A stretch of 64,000 nucleotides of DNA. It comes from Micromonospora sp. WMMD1120. GTDB lineage: Bacteria > Actinomycetota > Actinomycetes > Mycobacteriales > Micromonosporaceae. Where the stretch lies: the NCBI RefSeq assembly GCF_029626235.1, contig NZ_JARUBO010000005.1:496001-560000 (forward strand), given 5' to 3'. Below, piece after piece: positions 42,472 to 51,357 of this stretch. Positions within the stretch are counted from its first letter, which is position 1. Every line of letters starts with the position of its first letter. A program made the translations under genes and the position numbers. The notes under the pieces were generated by a model that was given only the letters and a program-made list of their open reading frames with translations, did not search any database and was not told where the DNA came from.

Positions 42472-44232
42472 GTGTCGACCATCCCCTCCCCCAGCTCCGC
42501 CGCCGTTCCGGCGCGGGAGCCGGCAGCGGCCGCGCTGGCCCAGGCCGCCGAGCGGACCGCCGGCGACCTGCTCACCCCACCCGCCCCGCACCGCCTGGAC
42601 GAGGTGGTGCCCGCCCCGCGGCAGGTCGAGCTCGGGCCGGCCGGGGCATGGGTGCTGCCACCGGACGCGATCATCGCGGTCAGCGCCGACCCGGCCGCGC
42701 TCGCGGTCGCCGAGCAGCTCGCCGGGCTGCTGCGCCCCGCCACCGGCTACCCGCTACCGGTCACCGACGCCATCACCCCGGAGCCCGCCGGCGGCATCGC
42801 CCTGGTGCTCAACAGCAGCGCCGACCTCGGCGCAGGGCACGACAGCGCCGACCCCGGCGCAGGGCACGACAGCGCCGACCCCGGCGCAGGGCACGACAGC
42901 GCCGACCTCGGCGCGGAGGGCTATCGGCTCGACATCACCACCGACGGGGTCCGCCTCACCGCGGCCACCGCCGCCGGCCTCTTCTACGGCGTGCAGACGC
43001 TGCGCCAACTACTGCCGGCGGCGATCGAGAGTCCGGTCCCGGTCACCGAACGCTGGGCGCTTCCCCGCGGCACGATCACCGACGCGCCCCGGTTCCCGTA
43101 CCGGGGAGCGATGCTCGACGTCGCCCGCCACTTCTTCGGCGTCGAGGACGTGCTGCGGGTCATCGACCACCTGGCCCGTTACAAGCTCAACCACCTGCAC
43201 CTGCACCTCACCGACGACCAGGGCTGGCGGATCACCGTCGACTCGTGGCCGGAGCTGACCACTGTCGGCGCCGCCACCGAGGTCGGCGGCGGCCCCGGTG
43301 GGCACTACACGAAGGCCGACTACGCCCGGATCGTCGCCTACGCGACCGCCCGCCACATCACCGTCGTCCCGGAGATCGACCTTCCCGGGCACACCAACTC
43401 GGCGCTCGTCGCGTACCCGCACCTGGCACCGGACAAGATCGCGCCACCGCCGTACACCGGCACCGAGGTCGGCTTCAGCTACGTCGACCCATCCGACGAG
43501 CGGACGTACGACTTCGTCGCCGACGTCCTGGGCGAGGTGGCCGCGCTGACCCCCGGACCGTGGCTGCACGTCGGCGGTGACGAGGCGTTCAAGGTCAAGG
43601 GCGCTGTCTACACCGGTTTCGTCGAGCGGGTCCAGCGCATCGTGGCCGACCTCGGCAAGAGCGTCGTCGGGTGGCACCAGCTCGCGCCGGCCGCCCACAG
43701 CGACGGACGCGTCCTGCAGTGGTGGGGCACCAACGGCGAAGACCCCACCACCGCCGACGCCGTACGCCGGGGCGCCCGGCTGGTCCTCTCCCCCGGTAAC
43801 CACGCATACCTGGACATGAAGTACGCCCCGGACACCCCGATCGGGCACGACTGGGCCGGCCTGATCGACGTCCACACGGCGTACGACTGGGACCCGGGCA
43901 GCCACGTCGCCGACGTGCCCGCGACTGCCGTCCTCGGCGTGGAGGCCCCGCTCTGGACCGAATCGGTCACCTCGCTGACCGACATCGAGTTCCTGCTCCT
44001 GCCCCGTCTCCCCGCGATCGCCGAGCTGGGCTGGTCCCCACGCCACACCCACGACTGGGCCAACTTCCGTGACCGCCTGGCCGGGCAGGGCCCCCGCTGG
44101 ACAGCCGCCGGCATCACCTTCCACCGCGCGCCCGAGATCCCCTGGCCGAGCGCCCGGGGCATCCCCGGCCAGCGCCCCGCACCCGAGGCCGACACCGCCG
44201 CATCCCGCCCGGACGGGAGCAACCAGTCGTGA
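42472..44232 (+). CDS. Beta-N-acetylhexosaminidase (GH20)
   Basis: 586 residues with no signal peptide, so probably cytoplasmic or non-classically exported. The N-terminal GH20b-like domain (about 40-190) precedes the catalytic barrel: YRGAMLDVARHFFGVEDVLRVIDHLARYKLNHLHLHLTDDQGWRI, VVPEIDLPGHTNSAL, and HVGGDEAF with the catalytic Asp-Glu pair. Later blocks are WHQLAPAA, WWGTNGED and GVEAPLWTESV. It removes terminal GlcNAc/GalNAc residues, for example from chitin or peptidoglycan fragments. The N-terminal domain has 3.5 tandem copies of a nine-residue unit (AGHDSADPG). Confidence 0.95.
   Translation: MSTIPSPSSAAVPAREPAAAALAQAAERTAGDLLTPPAPHRLDEVVPAPRQVELGPAGAWVLPPDAIIAVSADPAALAVAEQLAGLLRPATGYPLPVTDAITPEPAGGIALVLNSSADLGAGHDSADPGAGHDSADPGAGHDSADLGAEGYRLDITTDGVRLTAATAAGLFYGVQTLRQLLPAAIESPVPVTERWALPRGTITDAPRFPYRGAMLDVARHFFGVEDVLRVIDHLARYKLNHLHLHLTDDQGWRITVDSWPELTTVGAATEVGGGPGGHYTKADYARIVAYATARHITVVPEIDLPGHTNSALVAYPHLAPDKIAPPPYTGTEVGFSYVDPSDERTYDFVADVLGEVAALTPGPWLHVGGDEAFKVKGAVYTGFVERVQRIVADLGKSVVGWHQLAPAAHSDGRVLQWWGTNGEDPTTADAVRRGARLVLSPGNHAYLDMKYAPDTPIGHDWAGLIDVHTAYDWDPGSHVADVPATAVLGVEAPLWTESVTSLTDIEFLLLPRLPAIAELGWSPRHTHDWANFRDRLAGQGPRWTAAGITFHRAPEIPWPSARGIPGQRPAPEADTAASRPDGSNQS
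42817..42913 (+). repeat. 27-bp minisatellite in the GH20 gene
   Basis: About 3.5 copies of a 27-bp unit beginning AGCGCCGACCTCGGCGCAGG encode SADLGAGHD/SADPGAGHD. It preserves the frame and lies in the N-terminal non-catalytic domain. Confidence 0.85.
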
Positions 44233-44889
44233 TCGGGTGATCGACTCGGCTTCCGTGAAACCGGGCCATCCCACACAGCCGGAAGGCCCGACTTCCAGCA
44301 AGCCGAGTGGATCACTCGGATGGGCGGTGGCGGCGGACCGCCCGAATCCGGTGGTCATCCGGCGGACCGCCCGCTGGGTGTTCGCGGCAGACCGGTCCCG
44401 TGGGTGTTCGTGCGGCAGACCGCCCGATGGGCCATTCGTCCGGTTTGCCGCCTCGCGTCCCGTGGGCGGGGCCACTCTGACGGCGGAATCCCCGCCGGGG
44501 TGAGGCCGTTATACCTGGCACGCCGCCGCGACTGTCAGCTGGCGGCGCAGGGCAGCCGCCGGGAACACCGGCCGGGCCGGTCGAGTTGGACACCGCAACA
44601 CCCGCGAGCCCCGGCCCCGACGCCACACCGGCCTCGCCCGTCGCGATCGTGGCCCCGGCCCTCAAGCCTCGGCCCGAGCCGGGAACACCGGCCGGCGCCG
44701 CCCGGTTACACCTCCGGGCCGCACCTGTCGCGGGTCCCCGGGGCCCGGGAATGAGCCCCGGTCGGGTGTCGTTACACCCGGTCCCGATGCCGACCCCACC
44801 GCAGGGCCGCCGGGCACCCCGATCTTCCCCGCACGAACACACCCCCCATCGTGTGGGTCTATCCCCCGAATGCAGAGGAGCACGCCATC
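44233..44889. other. 657-bp intergenic region with repeats and hairpins
   Basis: No gene is supported. It holds family B copy 3 (44237-44315). Degenerate repeats of GGTGTTCG and GCGGCAGACCG follow (44335-44430). GGGAACACCGGCCGG occurs twice (near 44562 and 44682). A GGGGC...GCCCC hairpin lies near 44739-44760, and CGGGTGT-CGTT-ACACCCG at 44763-44780. The last is 110 bp before the C39-like gene and may be regulatory. Confidence 0.55.
44237..44315. repeat. Family B palindromic element, copy 3
   Basis: 79 bp, GTGATCGACTCGGCTTCC at the left and AAGCCGAGTGGATCAC at the right end, inner arms AAACCGGGCC and GGCCCGACTT. It starts 5 bp after the GH20 stop and could serve as that gene's terminator-like 3' structure. 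Confidence 0.75.
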
Positions 44890-45549
44890 ATGCGTACCGA
44901 TCTGATTCGCAAGACCGCTCTGACCGCCGCCGGCCTCGCCTTCACCGGTGGCGCCATCGCAGGCCCCGTCACCGCGGCCTACGCCATGGCCGACGCCAAG
45001 CCCACCACCCAGACGGTCACCGACCGCAAGGGTCACGGTGAGCGGGAACTCGGCGTGCGCTACGAGGCCCAGCCGAACTTCTACTACTGCGGCCCCGCCG
45101 CCACCCGCAACGCCCTGTCCGTCCAGGGCAAGAACATCAACGTCGACGACATGGCCAAGGAGATGGGCACCACCGAGGCCGGCACCAACTCCATCAACGA
45201 CATCACCCCCGTGCTGAACAAGGAGACCGGCAAGGCCAACGCCTACCGCTCCGTGGAGATCAGCACCCCGGACGCCAACACCGCGCAGACCGACCAGCTC
45301 CGCGCCGACATCGTCAAGACCATCGACGACGGCCGCGCCGTGGTCGCCAACATCGCCGGCACCAGCACCGACACCGACGGCAACACCCACTCCTACGAGG
45401 GCGGGCACTACATCAGCGTCACCGGCTACCGCGACAACGGCAACGTCGTCACGATCGCCGACTCCGCCAACCCCGACACCGCCTCCTACCAGATCACCGT
45501 CGAGCACCTCGCCGACTGGATCGCCACCCGCGGCTACGCCGCCAGCTGA
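44890..45549 (+). CDS. Secreted C39-like cysteine peptidase-fold protein
   Basis: 219 residues. An N-terminal signal (1 to about 33; TALTAAGLAFTGGAIAGPVTAAYA) precedes a papain-like C39 family core: Cys67 in QPNFYYCGPAATRNALSVQ, His in YEGGHYISVTGYRDNG (about 175), and Asp in TIADSANP (about 196). These are the triad positions of the C39/C39_2 family. The substrate is unknown; it has no ABC-transporter domain, so it is not a bacteriocin-processing exporter. The ATG at 44890 follows AGAGGAG. A strong terminator lies 20 bp past the stop. It is monocistronic. Confidence 0.87.
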   Translation: MRTDLIRKTALTAAGLAFTGGAIAGPVTAAYAMADAKPTTQTVTDRKGHGERELGVRYEAQPNFYYCGPAATRNALSVQGKNINVDDMAKEMGTTEAGTNSINDITPVLNKETGKANAYRSVEISTPDANTAQTDQLRADIVKTIDDGRAVVANIAGTSTDTDGNTHSYEGGHYISVTGYRDNGNVVTIADSANPDTASYQITVEHLADWIATRGYAAS

Positions 45550-45568
45550 CCCAACTACAGGCACTCAC

Positions 45569-45602
45569 GAAGGGCCGGACCCCACCCGGGGCCCGGCCCT
45601 TC
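45569..45602 (+). terminator. Terminator of the C39-like gene
   Basis: GAAGGGCCGG (45569-45578) pairs with CCGGCCCTTC (45593-45602), extended inward by CCC/GGG. It starts 20 bp after the stop codon; the tail CACCATCTCC is only weakly T-rich. Confidence 0.75.
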
Positions 45603-45621
45603 ACCATCTCCGCACCCGGGC

Positions 45622-45681
45622 CGTCCGCAGGACGCGCACCGGAGGTCACCCGGGCGTCCGCAGCGACGCGCACCGGAGGTC
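45622..45681. repeat. Short direct repeat
   Basis: CGTCCGCAG followed by GACGCGCACCGGAGGTC occurs at 45622-45647 and, with one added base, at 45655-45681. It lies in the gap between the C39-like gene and dusB (convergent) and encodes nothing. Confidence 0.6.
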
Positions 45682-45733
45682 GGACCCGGCGCCCGGCAAC
45701 GGCGCGCCCGACCACCCGACAACAGCCCGACCG

Positions 45734-46906
45734 TCAGCCGCCGGAGTCGTCCATCTCGGCGCCCTCGGGCACCGTGTCGTCGTCGCGGTCGACCAGCCAG
45801 CCGTCGGGCAGGGCGACCTTGCCCGGCGCGTTGGTGCGCCCGCGCGGCTGCCCCAGGGCGGTGACCGGGAACGGCTCCGCCGGGTCGAGCTTGCCGAGCA
45901 GGTCGTCGAGCTGGGCCAGGCTCTCGATCATCGCGAGCGAGCGGCGCAGTTCGCCGCCGACCGGGAAGCCCTTGAGGTACCAGGCGACGTGCTTGCGGAA
46001 GTCGGTGCAGCCGTCGCGTTCGCCCCGCGCCGGGTTGCGGGCGCCGGCCGAGAACTGGTCGACGAGCAGTTCGGCGTGCCGGCGCATGGTCACCGCCACC
46101 TCGCCGAGGGTGGGCAGCCGCCGCTCCGGCCGGCCGTTGAAGGCGGCCTCCAGGTCGGCGAAGAGCCACGGCCGACCGAGGCAGCCGCGCCCGACCACCA
46201 CGCCGTCGACGCCGGTGTGCGCGACCATCCGCAGCGCGTCGTCGGCCTCCCAGATGTCGCCGTTGCCGAGCACCGGCACGTCGAGGGCCTGCTTCAACGT
46301 GGCGATCGCGTCCCAGTCGGCGGTGCCCGAGTAACGCTGCGCGGCCGTCCGCCCGTGCAGGGCCACAGCGGCCACGCCGGCTTCCTGGGCGGCCAGCCCC
46401 GCTTCGACGTACGTCAGGTGGTCGTCGTCGATGCCCTTGCGCATCTTGACCGTGACGGGCACCCCGGCCGGCGCCGCGGCGGCCACCGCGGCCCGGACCA
46501 GCCGTGCGAAGAGCCGGCGGCGCCAGGGCAGCGCCGCGCCGCCGCCACGCCGGGTGACCTTGGGTACGGGGCAGCCGAAGTTGAGGTCGATGTGATCGGC
46601 CAGGTCGCGTTCGACGACGATACGCACGGCGGCGGCGGTGATCTCCGGATCGGTGCCGTAGAGCTGGAGGCTGCGGGGCTTCTCGTCGTCACCGAACGCG
46701 ATCATGCGCAGCGTCTTCGGGTTGCGTTCGACCAACGCCCTGGTGGTGATCATCTCGCAGACGTAGATGCCGCCGCCCTGCTCACGGCAGAGCCGGCGGA
46801 ACCCCACGTTCGTGATGCCGGCCATCGGCGCGAGCACCACCGGCGGCCACACCTGGTGCGGCCCGAGGGTCAACGGGCGCGGCGTGGACACGGTCGAGGC
46901 AGTCAC
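45734..46906 (-). CDS. dusB: tRNA-dihydrouridine synthase (DusB)
   Basis: 390 residues. FMN-dependent TIM barrel that reduces uridine to dihydrouridine in the tRNA D-loop. N-terminal VLAPMAGITNVGFRRLCREQG, SLQLYGTDPE, catalytic Cys in DHIDLNFGCPVPKVTRRGGGAAL, VTVKMRKGID, ALHGRTAAQRYSG, VPVLGNGDI and VDGVVVGRGCLGRPWLF are all present. A C-terminal helical domain (about 260-340) completes the fold; the last about 50 residues are poorly conserved. It is next to glyS, separated by the glyS terminator. Confidence 0.95.
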   Translation of the reverse strand: MTASTVSTPRPLTLGPHQVWPPVVLAPMAGITNVGFRRLCREQGGGIYVCEMITTRALVERNPKTLRMIAFGDDEKPRSLQLYGTDPEITAAAVRIVVERDLADHIDLNFGCPVPKVTRRGGGAALPWRRRLFARLVRAAVAAAAPAGVPVTVKMRKGIDDDHLTYVEAGLAAQEAGVAAVALHGRTAAQRYSGTADWDAIATLKQALDVPVLGNGDIWEADDALRMVAHTGVDGVVVGRGCLGRPWLFADLEAAFNGRPERRLPTLGEVAVTMRRHAELLVDQFSAGARNPARGERDGCTDFRKHVAWYLKGFPVGGELRRSLAMIESLAQLDDLLGKLDPAEPFPVTALGQPRGRTNAPGKVALPDGWLVDRDDDTVPEGAEMDDSGG

Positions 46907-46917
46907 CGGACAAGTGT

Positions 46918-46960
46918 ACGGGGCCCCGACCGGCGCTTTTCGCGTCGGCCGAGGCCCCGT
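46918..46960 (-). terminator. Terminator of glyS
   Basis: ACGGGGCC (46918-46925) pairs with GGCCCCGT (46953-46960), with an inner stem CGACCGGCG/CGCGTCGGC around CTTTT. It begins 10 bp after the glyS stop at 46971, between glyS and the start of dusB. Confidence 0.75.
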
Positions 46961-46970
46961 GCGCGGCGTC

Positions 46971-48350
46971 TCAGCAGCCGGGGAGTCGCTCGATCAGGTA
47001 GCGCTCCACCTGGTCGAGGGAGACCCGCTCCTGGGCCATGGTGTCCCGGTTACGGACCGTCACGGCGTTGTCGTCCAGCGTGTCGAAGTCGACTGTGACG
47101 CAGAACGGGGTGCCGATCTCGTCCTGCCGGCGGTAGCGGCGGCCGATCGCCTGCGAGTCGTCGAACTCCACCACCCAGCGCTTGCGCAGCAGCGTGGCGA
47201 GGTCCTTGGCCTTCGGCGACAGCGCCTCGTTGCGGGACAGCGGCAGCACCGCCACCTTGACCGGGGCGAGCCGCGGGTCGAAGCGCATCACGGTGCGCTT
47301 GTCCACGCCGCCCTTGGTGTTCGGCGCCTCGTCCTCGTCGTACGCCTCCAGCAGGAAGGCGAGCACCGCGCGGGTCAGACCCGCGGCCGGCTCGATGACG
47401 TACGGCATCCAGCGCTCACTCTTGCTCTGGTCGAAGTACGACAGGTCGACGCCGGAGTGCTTGCTGTGCGTGGAGAGGTCGAAGTCGGTGCGGTTGGCGA
47501 CACCCTCCAGCTCGGCGAACTCGCTGCCGCCGAACTGGAAGCGGTACTCGATGTCCACGGTCCGCTTCGAGTAGTGCGACAGCTTCTCCTTGGGGTGCTC
47601 GTAGAGGCGCAGGTTGTCCGCCGACAGGCCGAGGTCGAGGTACCAGTTCCAGCGCTCCTGGAGCCAGTACTCGTGCCACTGCTCGTCGGTGCCCGGCTCG
47701 ACGAAGAACTCCATCTCCATCTGCTCGAACTCACGGGTACGGAAGATGAAGTTGCCCGGGGTGATCTCGTTGCGGAACGACTTGCCGGTCTGCGCGATGC
47801 CGAACGGCGGCTTCTTGCGGGCGACCGTCTCGACGTTCTTGTAGTTGACGAAGATGCCCTGCGCGGTCTCCGGGCGCAGGTAGTGCAGCCCTTCGTCGCT
47901 CTCCACCGGGCCCAGGTAGGTCTTCATCAGGCCGTTGAACATCTTCGGCTCGGTGAAGGTGCCCTTGTTGCCGCAGTTGGGGCAGTTCAGCTCCGACAGC
48001 GAGGTGAGCGGCTTGCCGTGCTTCTCGGCGTACGCCTCCTCCAGGTGGTCGGCCCGGAACCGCTTGTGGCAGAACTGGCACTCGGTGAGCGGGTCGACGA
48101 ACTCGGCGATGTGGCCGGACGCCTCCCACACCTTGCGGGCCAGGATCACCGCGGAGTCGAGACCGACGACGTCGTCGCGCTGCTGGACCATGGTCTTCCA
48201 CCACTGCCGGCGGACGTTCTCCTTCAGCTCCACGCCGAGCGGGCCGTAGTCCCACGCCGATCGGGTGCCTCCGTAGATCTCGCTGGAGGGGAAGACGAAG
48301 CCTCGGCGCTTGGCGAGGCTGACGACGGCGTCGATACGGTCGGCTGGCAT
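46971..48350 (-). CDS. glyS: Glycyl-tRNA synthetase (alpha2, class II)
   Basis: 459 residues, the single-chain eukaryote/archaea/actinobacteria-type enzyme. Motif regions are [29 protein letters not shown], a zinc-ribbon-like CQFCHKRF...CPNCGNKG (about 92-130), [44 protein letters not shown] (motif 2), [20 protein letters not shown] (motif 3) and a C-terminal anticodon-binding domain ([16 protein letters not shown]). The ATG is at 48350. No T-box leader is visible in the 114 bp upstream. Confidence 0.97.
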   Translation of the reverse strand: MPADRIDAVVSLAKRRGFVFPSSEIYGGTRSAWDYGPLGVELKENVRRQWWKTMVQQRDDVVGLDSAVILARKVWEASGHIAEFVDPLTECQFCHKRFRADHLEEAYAEKHGKPLTSLSELNCPNCGNKGTFTEPKMFNGLMKTYLGPVESDEGLHYLRPETAQGIFVNYKNVETVARKKPPFGIAQTGKSFRNEITPGNFIFRTREFEQMEMEFFVEPGTDEQWHEYWLQERWNWYLDLGLSADNLRLYEHPKEKLSHYSKRTVDIEYRFQFGGSEFAELEGVANRTDFDLSTHSKHSGVDLSYFDQSKSERWMPYVIEPAAGLTRAVLAFLLEAYDEDEAPNTKGGVDKRTVMRFDPRLAPVKVAVLPLSRNEALSPKAKDLATLLRKRWVVEFDDSQAIGRRYRRQDEIGTPFCVTVDFDTLDDNAVTVRNRDTMAQERVSLDQVERYLIERLPGC

Positions 48351-48464
48351 GTTTCCTCCTACGCCGGCTGGCGGTCGGCGGGGGCGAGATGTGGATGGAA
48401 CGGTCGGTCCGGGACAACGGTACGACCACCGCCGCCCCGAGCCCAGCAGAATACCGCTGGCGGG

Positions 48465-48944
48465 TCAGCTGACCCCGCAGACCTCCACGCCACCGGTCTG
48501 CCCGTCCTGACCGAGGCTGACCTGCTGCTGATCCCGGTCGCCACCGGCGAGCGTCACGTCGACCGGCACGGTCAGGTTGGTGGTGTCCACCTCGCCCACC
48601 CGGAACGCGGTGACCTGAGGTTCGGCAGAGGCGCGCCGCTCGAACTCGGGCCGGGACTCCCGCCGCTGCGCGTCGTCGCAGAGCTGGTCGTACGCCCGCC
48701 CGTAGTCGCGCTCGACGAGCGCCTGATAGTAGTCGCCGGTCACGGTGCGGGCCTGCTCGCGGATCGCCTGCACGCCGGTGACGGCCAGGCCGACGACGGC
48801 GGTGCCACCCCCGCCGCAGCAGAGCGCCACGGCGAGCGCGCCGACGCCGAGGCCGATCCAGAGCCGGGTCCGGCGGCCCTCGGTGGGCGGCGCGGCGAAC
48901 GGCGGCGCCACCCCGGGACCGGGTGGCGGGGCGGGTGCGGTCAT
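48465..48944 (-). CDS. Membrane-anchored hypothetical protein
   Basis: 159 residues. A Pro-rich N-terminus (1-22) and one transmembrane helix (about 28-50, LWIGLGVGALAVALCC) precede an extracytoplasmic domain (about 60-159) with ARTVTGDYYQALVERDYGRAYDQLCDDAQRRESRPEFERRASAEPQVTAFRV. The latter looks like a DUF4878/NTF2-like region common in actinobacterial membrane proteins. It contains two Cys residues that could form a disulfide. Function unknown. It lies upstream of glyS on the same strand with a 114-bp gap. Confidence 0.75.
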   Translation of the reverse strand: MTAPAPPPGPGVAPPFAAPPTEGRRTRLWIGLGVGALAVALCCGGGGTAVVGLAVTGVQAIREQARTVTGDYYQALVERDYGRAYDQLCDDAQRRESRPEFERRASAEPQVTAFRVGEVDTTNLTVPVDVTLAGGDRDQQQVSLGQDGQTGGVEVCGVS

Positions 48945-48968
48945 AGGAGCAGCGTAGTGTCCAGCGGC

Positions 48969-49310
48969 TCAGCGGTAAGGACCCGCAGCCCGATCACTCT
49001 CGGCGACCACCACGGCCCCGCCGGGGGCGGCGGTGGCCAGCGCCTCGTACGCGGAGGGCTCGTCGACCGACTCGGCGAGCAGCGGGACGGCGCTGACCTT
49101 GACCTCGAAGGCGCCCAGGGCCCGCCGGTAGGTGCCGACCGACTCCCACTCGGTGACCAGCGACCAGTACCGCGGGGCGTCGAGCGCGCGGACCAGTTGA
49201 CCCCGCAGGTAGCCGGGGCGGGCGGCCAGCGCGGTGAGGGCGGCGTGCGCCCGCTCGGTGAAGTCGTCGGCGGCGTCGACGTCGACCACGAACCGGTTGG
49301 TCACCAGCAA
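48969..49310 (-). CDS. Antibiotic biosynthesis monooxygenase-like (ABM fold) protein
   Basis: 113 residues with the dimeric alpha/beta-barrel (ABM/heme-degrading-like) pattern: VTNRFVVDVDAADDFTERAHAALTALAARPGYLRGQLVRALDAPRYWSLVTEWESVGTYRRALGAFEVKV. The start is a TTG at 49310 or the GTG two codons later; GAGG lies upstream. The enzyme activity cannot be fixed from sequence. It is divergent from the small membrane gene at 49340, with only 29 bp between starts. Confidence 0.78.
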   Translation of the reverse strand: MLVTNRFVVDVDAADDFTERAHAALTALAARPGYLRGQLVRALDAPRYWSLVTEWESVGTYRRALGAFEVKVSAVPLLAESVDEPSAYEALATAAPGGAVVVAESDRAAGPYR

Positions 49311-49339
49311 CGGGGGTGCCTCCTCGTAGAGTCTGTGGG

Positions 49340-49597
49340 ATGCAGCGTACGCAGCGCCCTCTGCTCGCCCGGTTGGCCGGGGCGAACCCGACGTCGGTGT
49401 TCCTGCTCACCCTGGTGGTGGTGCTGGTGGCGTTCTTCACGCCGGGGGTGGTCGGCGCCCTGCTGACGCTCGCGCTCGCCGGGGTGTTGATCGCCCTGTT
49501 GGCGACGACCTGGGCGGTTCAGACGCCGCAGACCCGGCTGGTGCGACTGCTGATGCTGACCCTGCTGGTGGCGGTCGGCCTCGCGAAGCTGCTCTGA
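49340..49597 (+). CDS. Small two- or three-helix membrane protein
   Basis: 85 residues: a basic N-terminus (MQRTQRPLLARLAG), two strong hydrophobic helices (SVFLLTLVVVLVAFFTPGVVGALLTLALAGVLIALLATTWAV) and a third near the C-terminus (LLMLTLLVAVGLAKLL). It resembles the short DUF6703-type membrane proteins of actinomycetes, an uncertain comparison. The ATG at 49340 has only a weak ribosome-binding site. It ends 18 bp before the Zur box of the zinc transporter operon. Confidence 0.7.
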   Translation: MQRTQRPLLARLAGANPTSVFLLTLVVVLVAFFTPGVVGALLTLALAGVLIALLATTWAVQTPQTRLVRLLMLTLLVAVGLAKLL

Positions 49598-49615
49598 CAT
49601 GCAATCATGCGTTTT

Positions 49616-49630
49616 TGACAATCATTATCG
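49616..49630 (+). promoter_or_regulatory. Zur box of the zinc uptake operon
   Basis: TGACAATCATTATCG matches the actinobacterial Zur operator pattern (TGAAAATCATTTTCA-like), in an otherwise GC-rich stretch. It overlaps a TTGACA -35-like sequence (49615-49620) and lies 22 bp upstream of the znuA ATG. Confidence 0.8.
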
Positions 49631-49651
49631 TTGCCACGGACAGTTGAGGAC

Positions 49652-50596
49652 ATGACCAACCGCGCCACGTACCGTGTCCTCGCCGCCGCCGCGACCGCCC
49701 TGCTCACAGTGGGCGCCGGGGCCGGCTGCTCCACCGACGGCGCCGGCGCCGACCCGCAGCGAGTCGACGTGGTGGCCGCGTTCTACCCCCTCCAGTTCCT
49801 GGCCGAGCGGGTCGGCGGCGACGCCGTCCGGGTGACGAACCTGGCCAAGCCCGGCGCCGAGCCGCACGACCTGGAGCTCAACCCGAGCCAGGTCGGCCAG
49901 GTGTCCGAGGCGGAGTTGATCGTCTACCTCAAGGGTTTCCAGCCCGCCGTGGACGACGCCGTCGCGCAGAACGGCGGCGACCGGGCGTTCGACGTGACGA
50001 GCGTGCAGCCGCTGCTGGACGCGTCCGCCGGTGGGCACGACCACGAGGGTGAGGAGGGGCACACCGAGGAGGGCGGCGGCAAGGACCCGCACGTCTGGCT
50101 CGACCCGACGCGACTGGCCGGCATCGGCGACCAGCTCGCCCAGCGGCTCGGCACCGCCGACGCGGAACACGCCGCCGACTACACCGCCCGCGCCGCGGCG
50201 CTGCGCGCCGACCTGGAGACCCTGGACGGCGAGTTCCGCACCGGTCTCGCGACCTGCCAGCGGCGGGAGATCGTGACCAGCCACGCCGCGTTCGGTTACC
50301 TGGCCGACCGCTACCAGCTCGACCAGGTCGGCATCACCGGGCTGAGCCCGGACGTCGAGCCCTCCCCGCAGCGGCTGGCGCACGTGATCGAGGAGGCCAA
50401 GGAGCACCGGGCCACCACGATCTTCTTCGAGACGCTGGTCAGCCCGAAGGTCGCCGAGACCATCGCCGGTCAGGTCGGCGCGAGGACCGCGGTGCTGGAC
50501 CCGATCGAAGGACTCGCCGCGGGCAGCGACGGGGACTACCTTTCCGTCATGCGTACCAACCTGCGGACCCTACAGACGGCCCTGGGCTGCTCGTGA
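49652..50596 (+). CDS. znuA: Zinc ABC transporter substrate-binding protein ZnuA
   Basis: 314 residues. The signal peptide ends in a lipobox-like AGAGCS (Cys about 26). The cluster A-I metal binder has VVAAFYPLQFLAERVGGDAVRVTNLAKPGAEPHDLEL (His of PHDLE), a His/Glu-rich loop GGHDHEGEEGHTEEGGGKDPHVWLDP, TSHAAFGYLADRY, GLSPDVEPSPQRL and FFETLVSPKVAETIA. These are the Zn ligands and scavenging loop of ZnuA/AdcA. The ATG at 49652 follows TTGAGG. Its stop overlaps the znuC start (GTGA). Repressed by Zur, as the box upstream shows. Confidence 0.94.
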   Translation: MTNRATYRVLAAAATALLTVGAGAGCSTDGAGADPQRVDVVAAFYPLQFLAERVGGDAVRVTNLAKPGAEPHDLELNPSQVGQVSEAELIVYLKGFQPAVDDAVAQNGGDRAFDVTSVQPLLDASAGGHDHEGEEGHTEEGGGKDPHVWLDPTRLAGIGDQLAQRLGTADAEHAADYTARAAALRADLETLDGEFRTGLATCQRREIVTSHAAFGYLADRYQLDQVGITGLSPDVEPSPQRLAHVIEEAKEHRATTIFFETLVSPKVAETIAGQVGARTAVLDPIEGLAAGSDGDYLSVMRTNLRTLQTALGCS

Positions 50597-51354
50597 CCGC
50601 ACCTGTCATCACCGTCGAGCACGGGGTGGTCGGCTACGACGGCCGCCCCGTGCTCCGGGACGTCTCGTTCACGGTGACCGCCGGCGAGGTGGTAGCGGTG
50701 CTCGGCGCCAACGGCTCCGGCAAGTCGACGCTGATCCGCGCCGTGCTCGGGCTGGTGCCGATCAGCGCCGGCTCGGTCACCCTCTTCGACCGGCCGGTGC
50801 GGCGCTTCCGGCAGTGGGCCCGCATCGGGTACGTCCCGCAGCGGCTGGGCGCCGGCGGCGGCGTACCGGCCACCGTCCGCGAGGTGGTGGCCTCCGGCCG
50901 GCTGGCCCGCCGGGGAGTGCTGCGGCCCCCCGGTCGCGCCGACCGGGCCGCCGTCGACGCCGCCCTGCTCGCTGTCGGGCTCGCCGACCGGGCCGGCGAC
51001 CCGGTGTCCACGCTCTCCGGCGGCCAGCAGCAGCGCACCCTGATCGCCCGGGCACTGGCCGGCGAGCCGGAGCTGCTGGTGCTCGACGAGCCCACCGCCG
51101 GTGTGGACGCGGTCAGCCAGGAGGCGTTCGCCGACGCGCTGCGCGACTTCGTGGCCGGCGGCGGGACGGTGCTGCTCGTCGCGCACGAGCTGGGTCCGCT
51201 GCGGCCGGTGATCAGCCGGGCTGTCGTCGTACACGAGGGTCGCATCGCCCACGACGGCGCGGTGCCGGACCCGGCCGGGCATCACGCGGAGCCCGGCCAC
51301 GACCACGTGCATCCGCACTGCTACGACGAGCCCGCCGGGCTGTGGAGCAACTGA
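50593..51354 (+). CDS. znuC: Zinc ABC transporter ATP-binding protein ZnuC
   Basis: 253 residues. ABC cassette with Walker A GANGSGKST, Q-loop YVPQ, signature LSGGQQQR, Walker B LLVLDEPTAGVD and H-loop VAHELG. The C-terminus is His-rich (HHAEPGHDHVHPHCYDE), which may bind zinc. The GTG start overlaps znuA, and the stop is 3 bp before the znuB ATG. It energises zinc import. Confidence 0.94.
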   Translation: MTAPVITVEHGVVGYDGRPVLRDVSFTVTAGEVVAVLGANGSGKSTLIRAVLGLVPISAGSVTLFDRPVRRFRQWARIGYVPQRLGAGGGVPATVREVVASGRLARRGVLRPPGRADRAAVDAALLAVGLADRAGDPVSTLSGGQQQRTLIARALAGEPELLVLDEPTAGVDAVSQEAFADALRDFVAGGGTVLLVAHELGPLRPVISRAVVVHEGRIAHDGAVPDPAGHHAEPGHDHVHPHCYDEPAGLWSN

Positions 51355-51357
51355 CCC

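Noticed and set aside
44312..44842. Minus-strand 176-residue frame in the GH20-C39 gap
   Set aside because: Gly/Arg/Pro-rich with repeats, no ribosome-binding site, and spans hairpins and the family B repeat.
48351..48464. T-box leader ahead of glyS
   Set aside because: Too short and lacks the conserved T-box and specifier stem.
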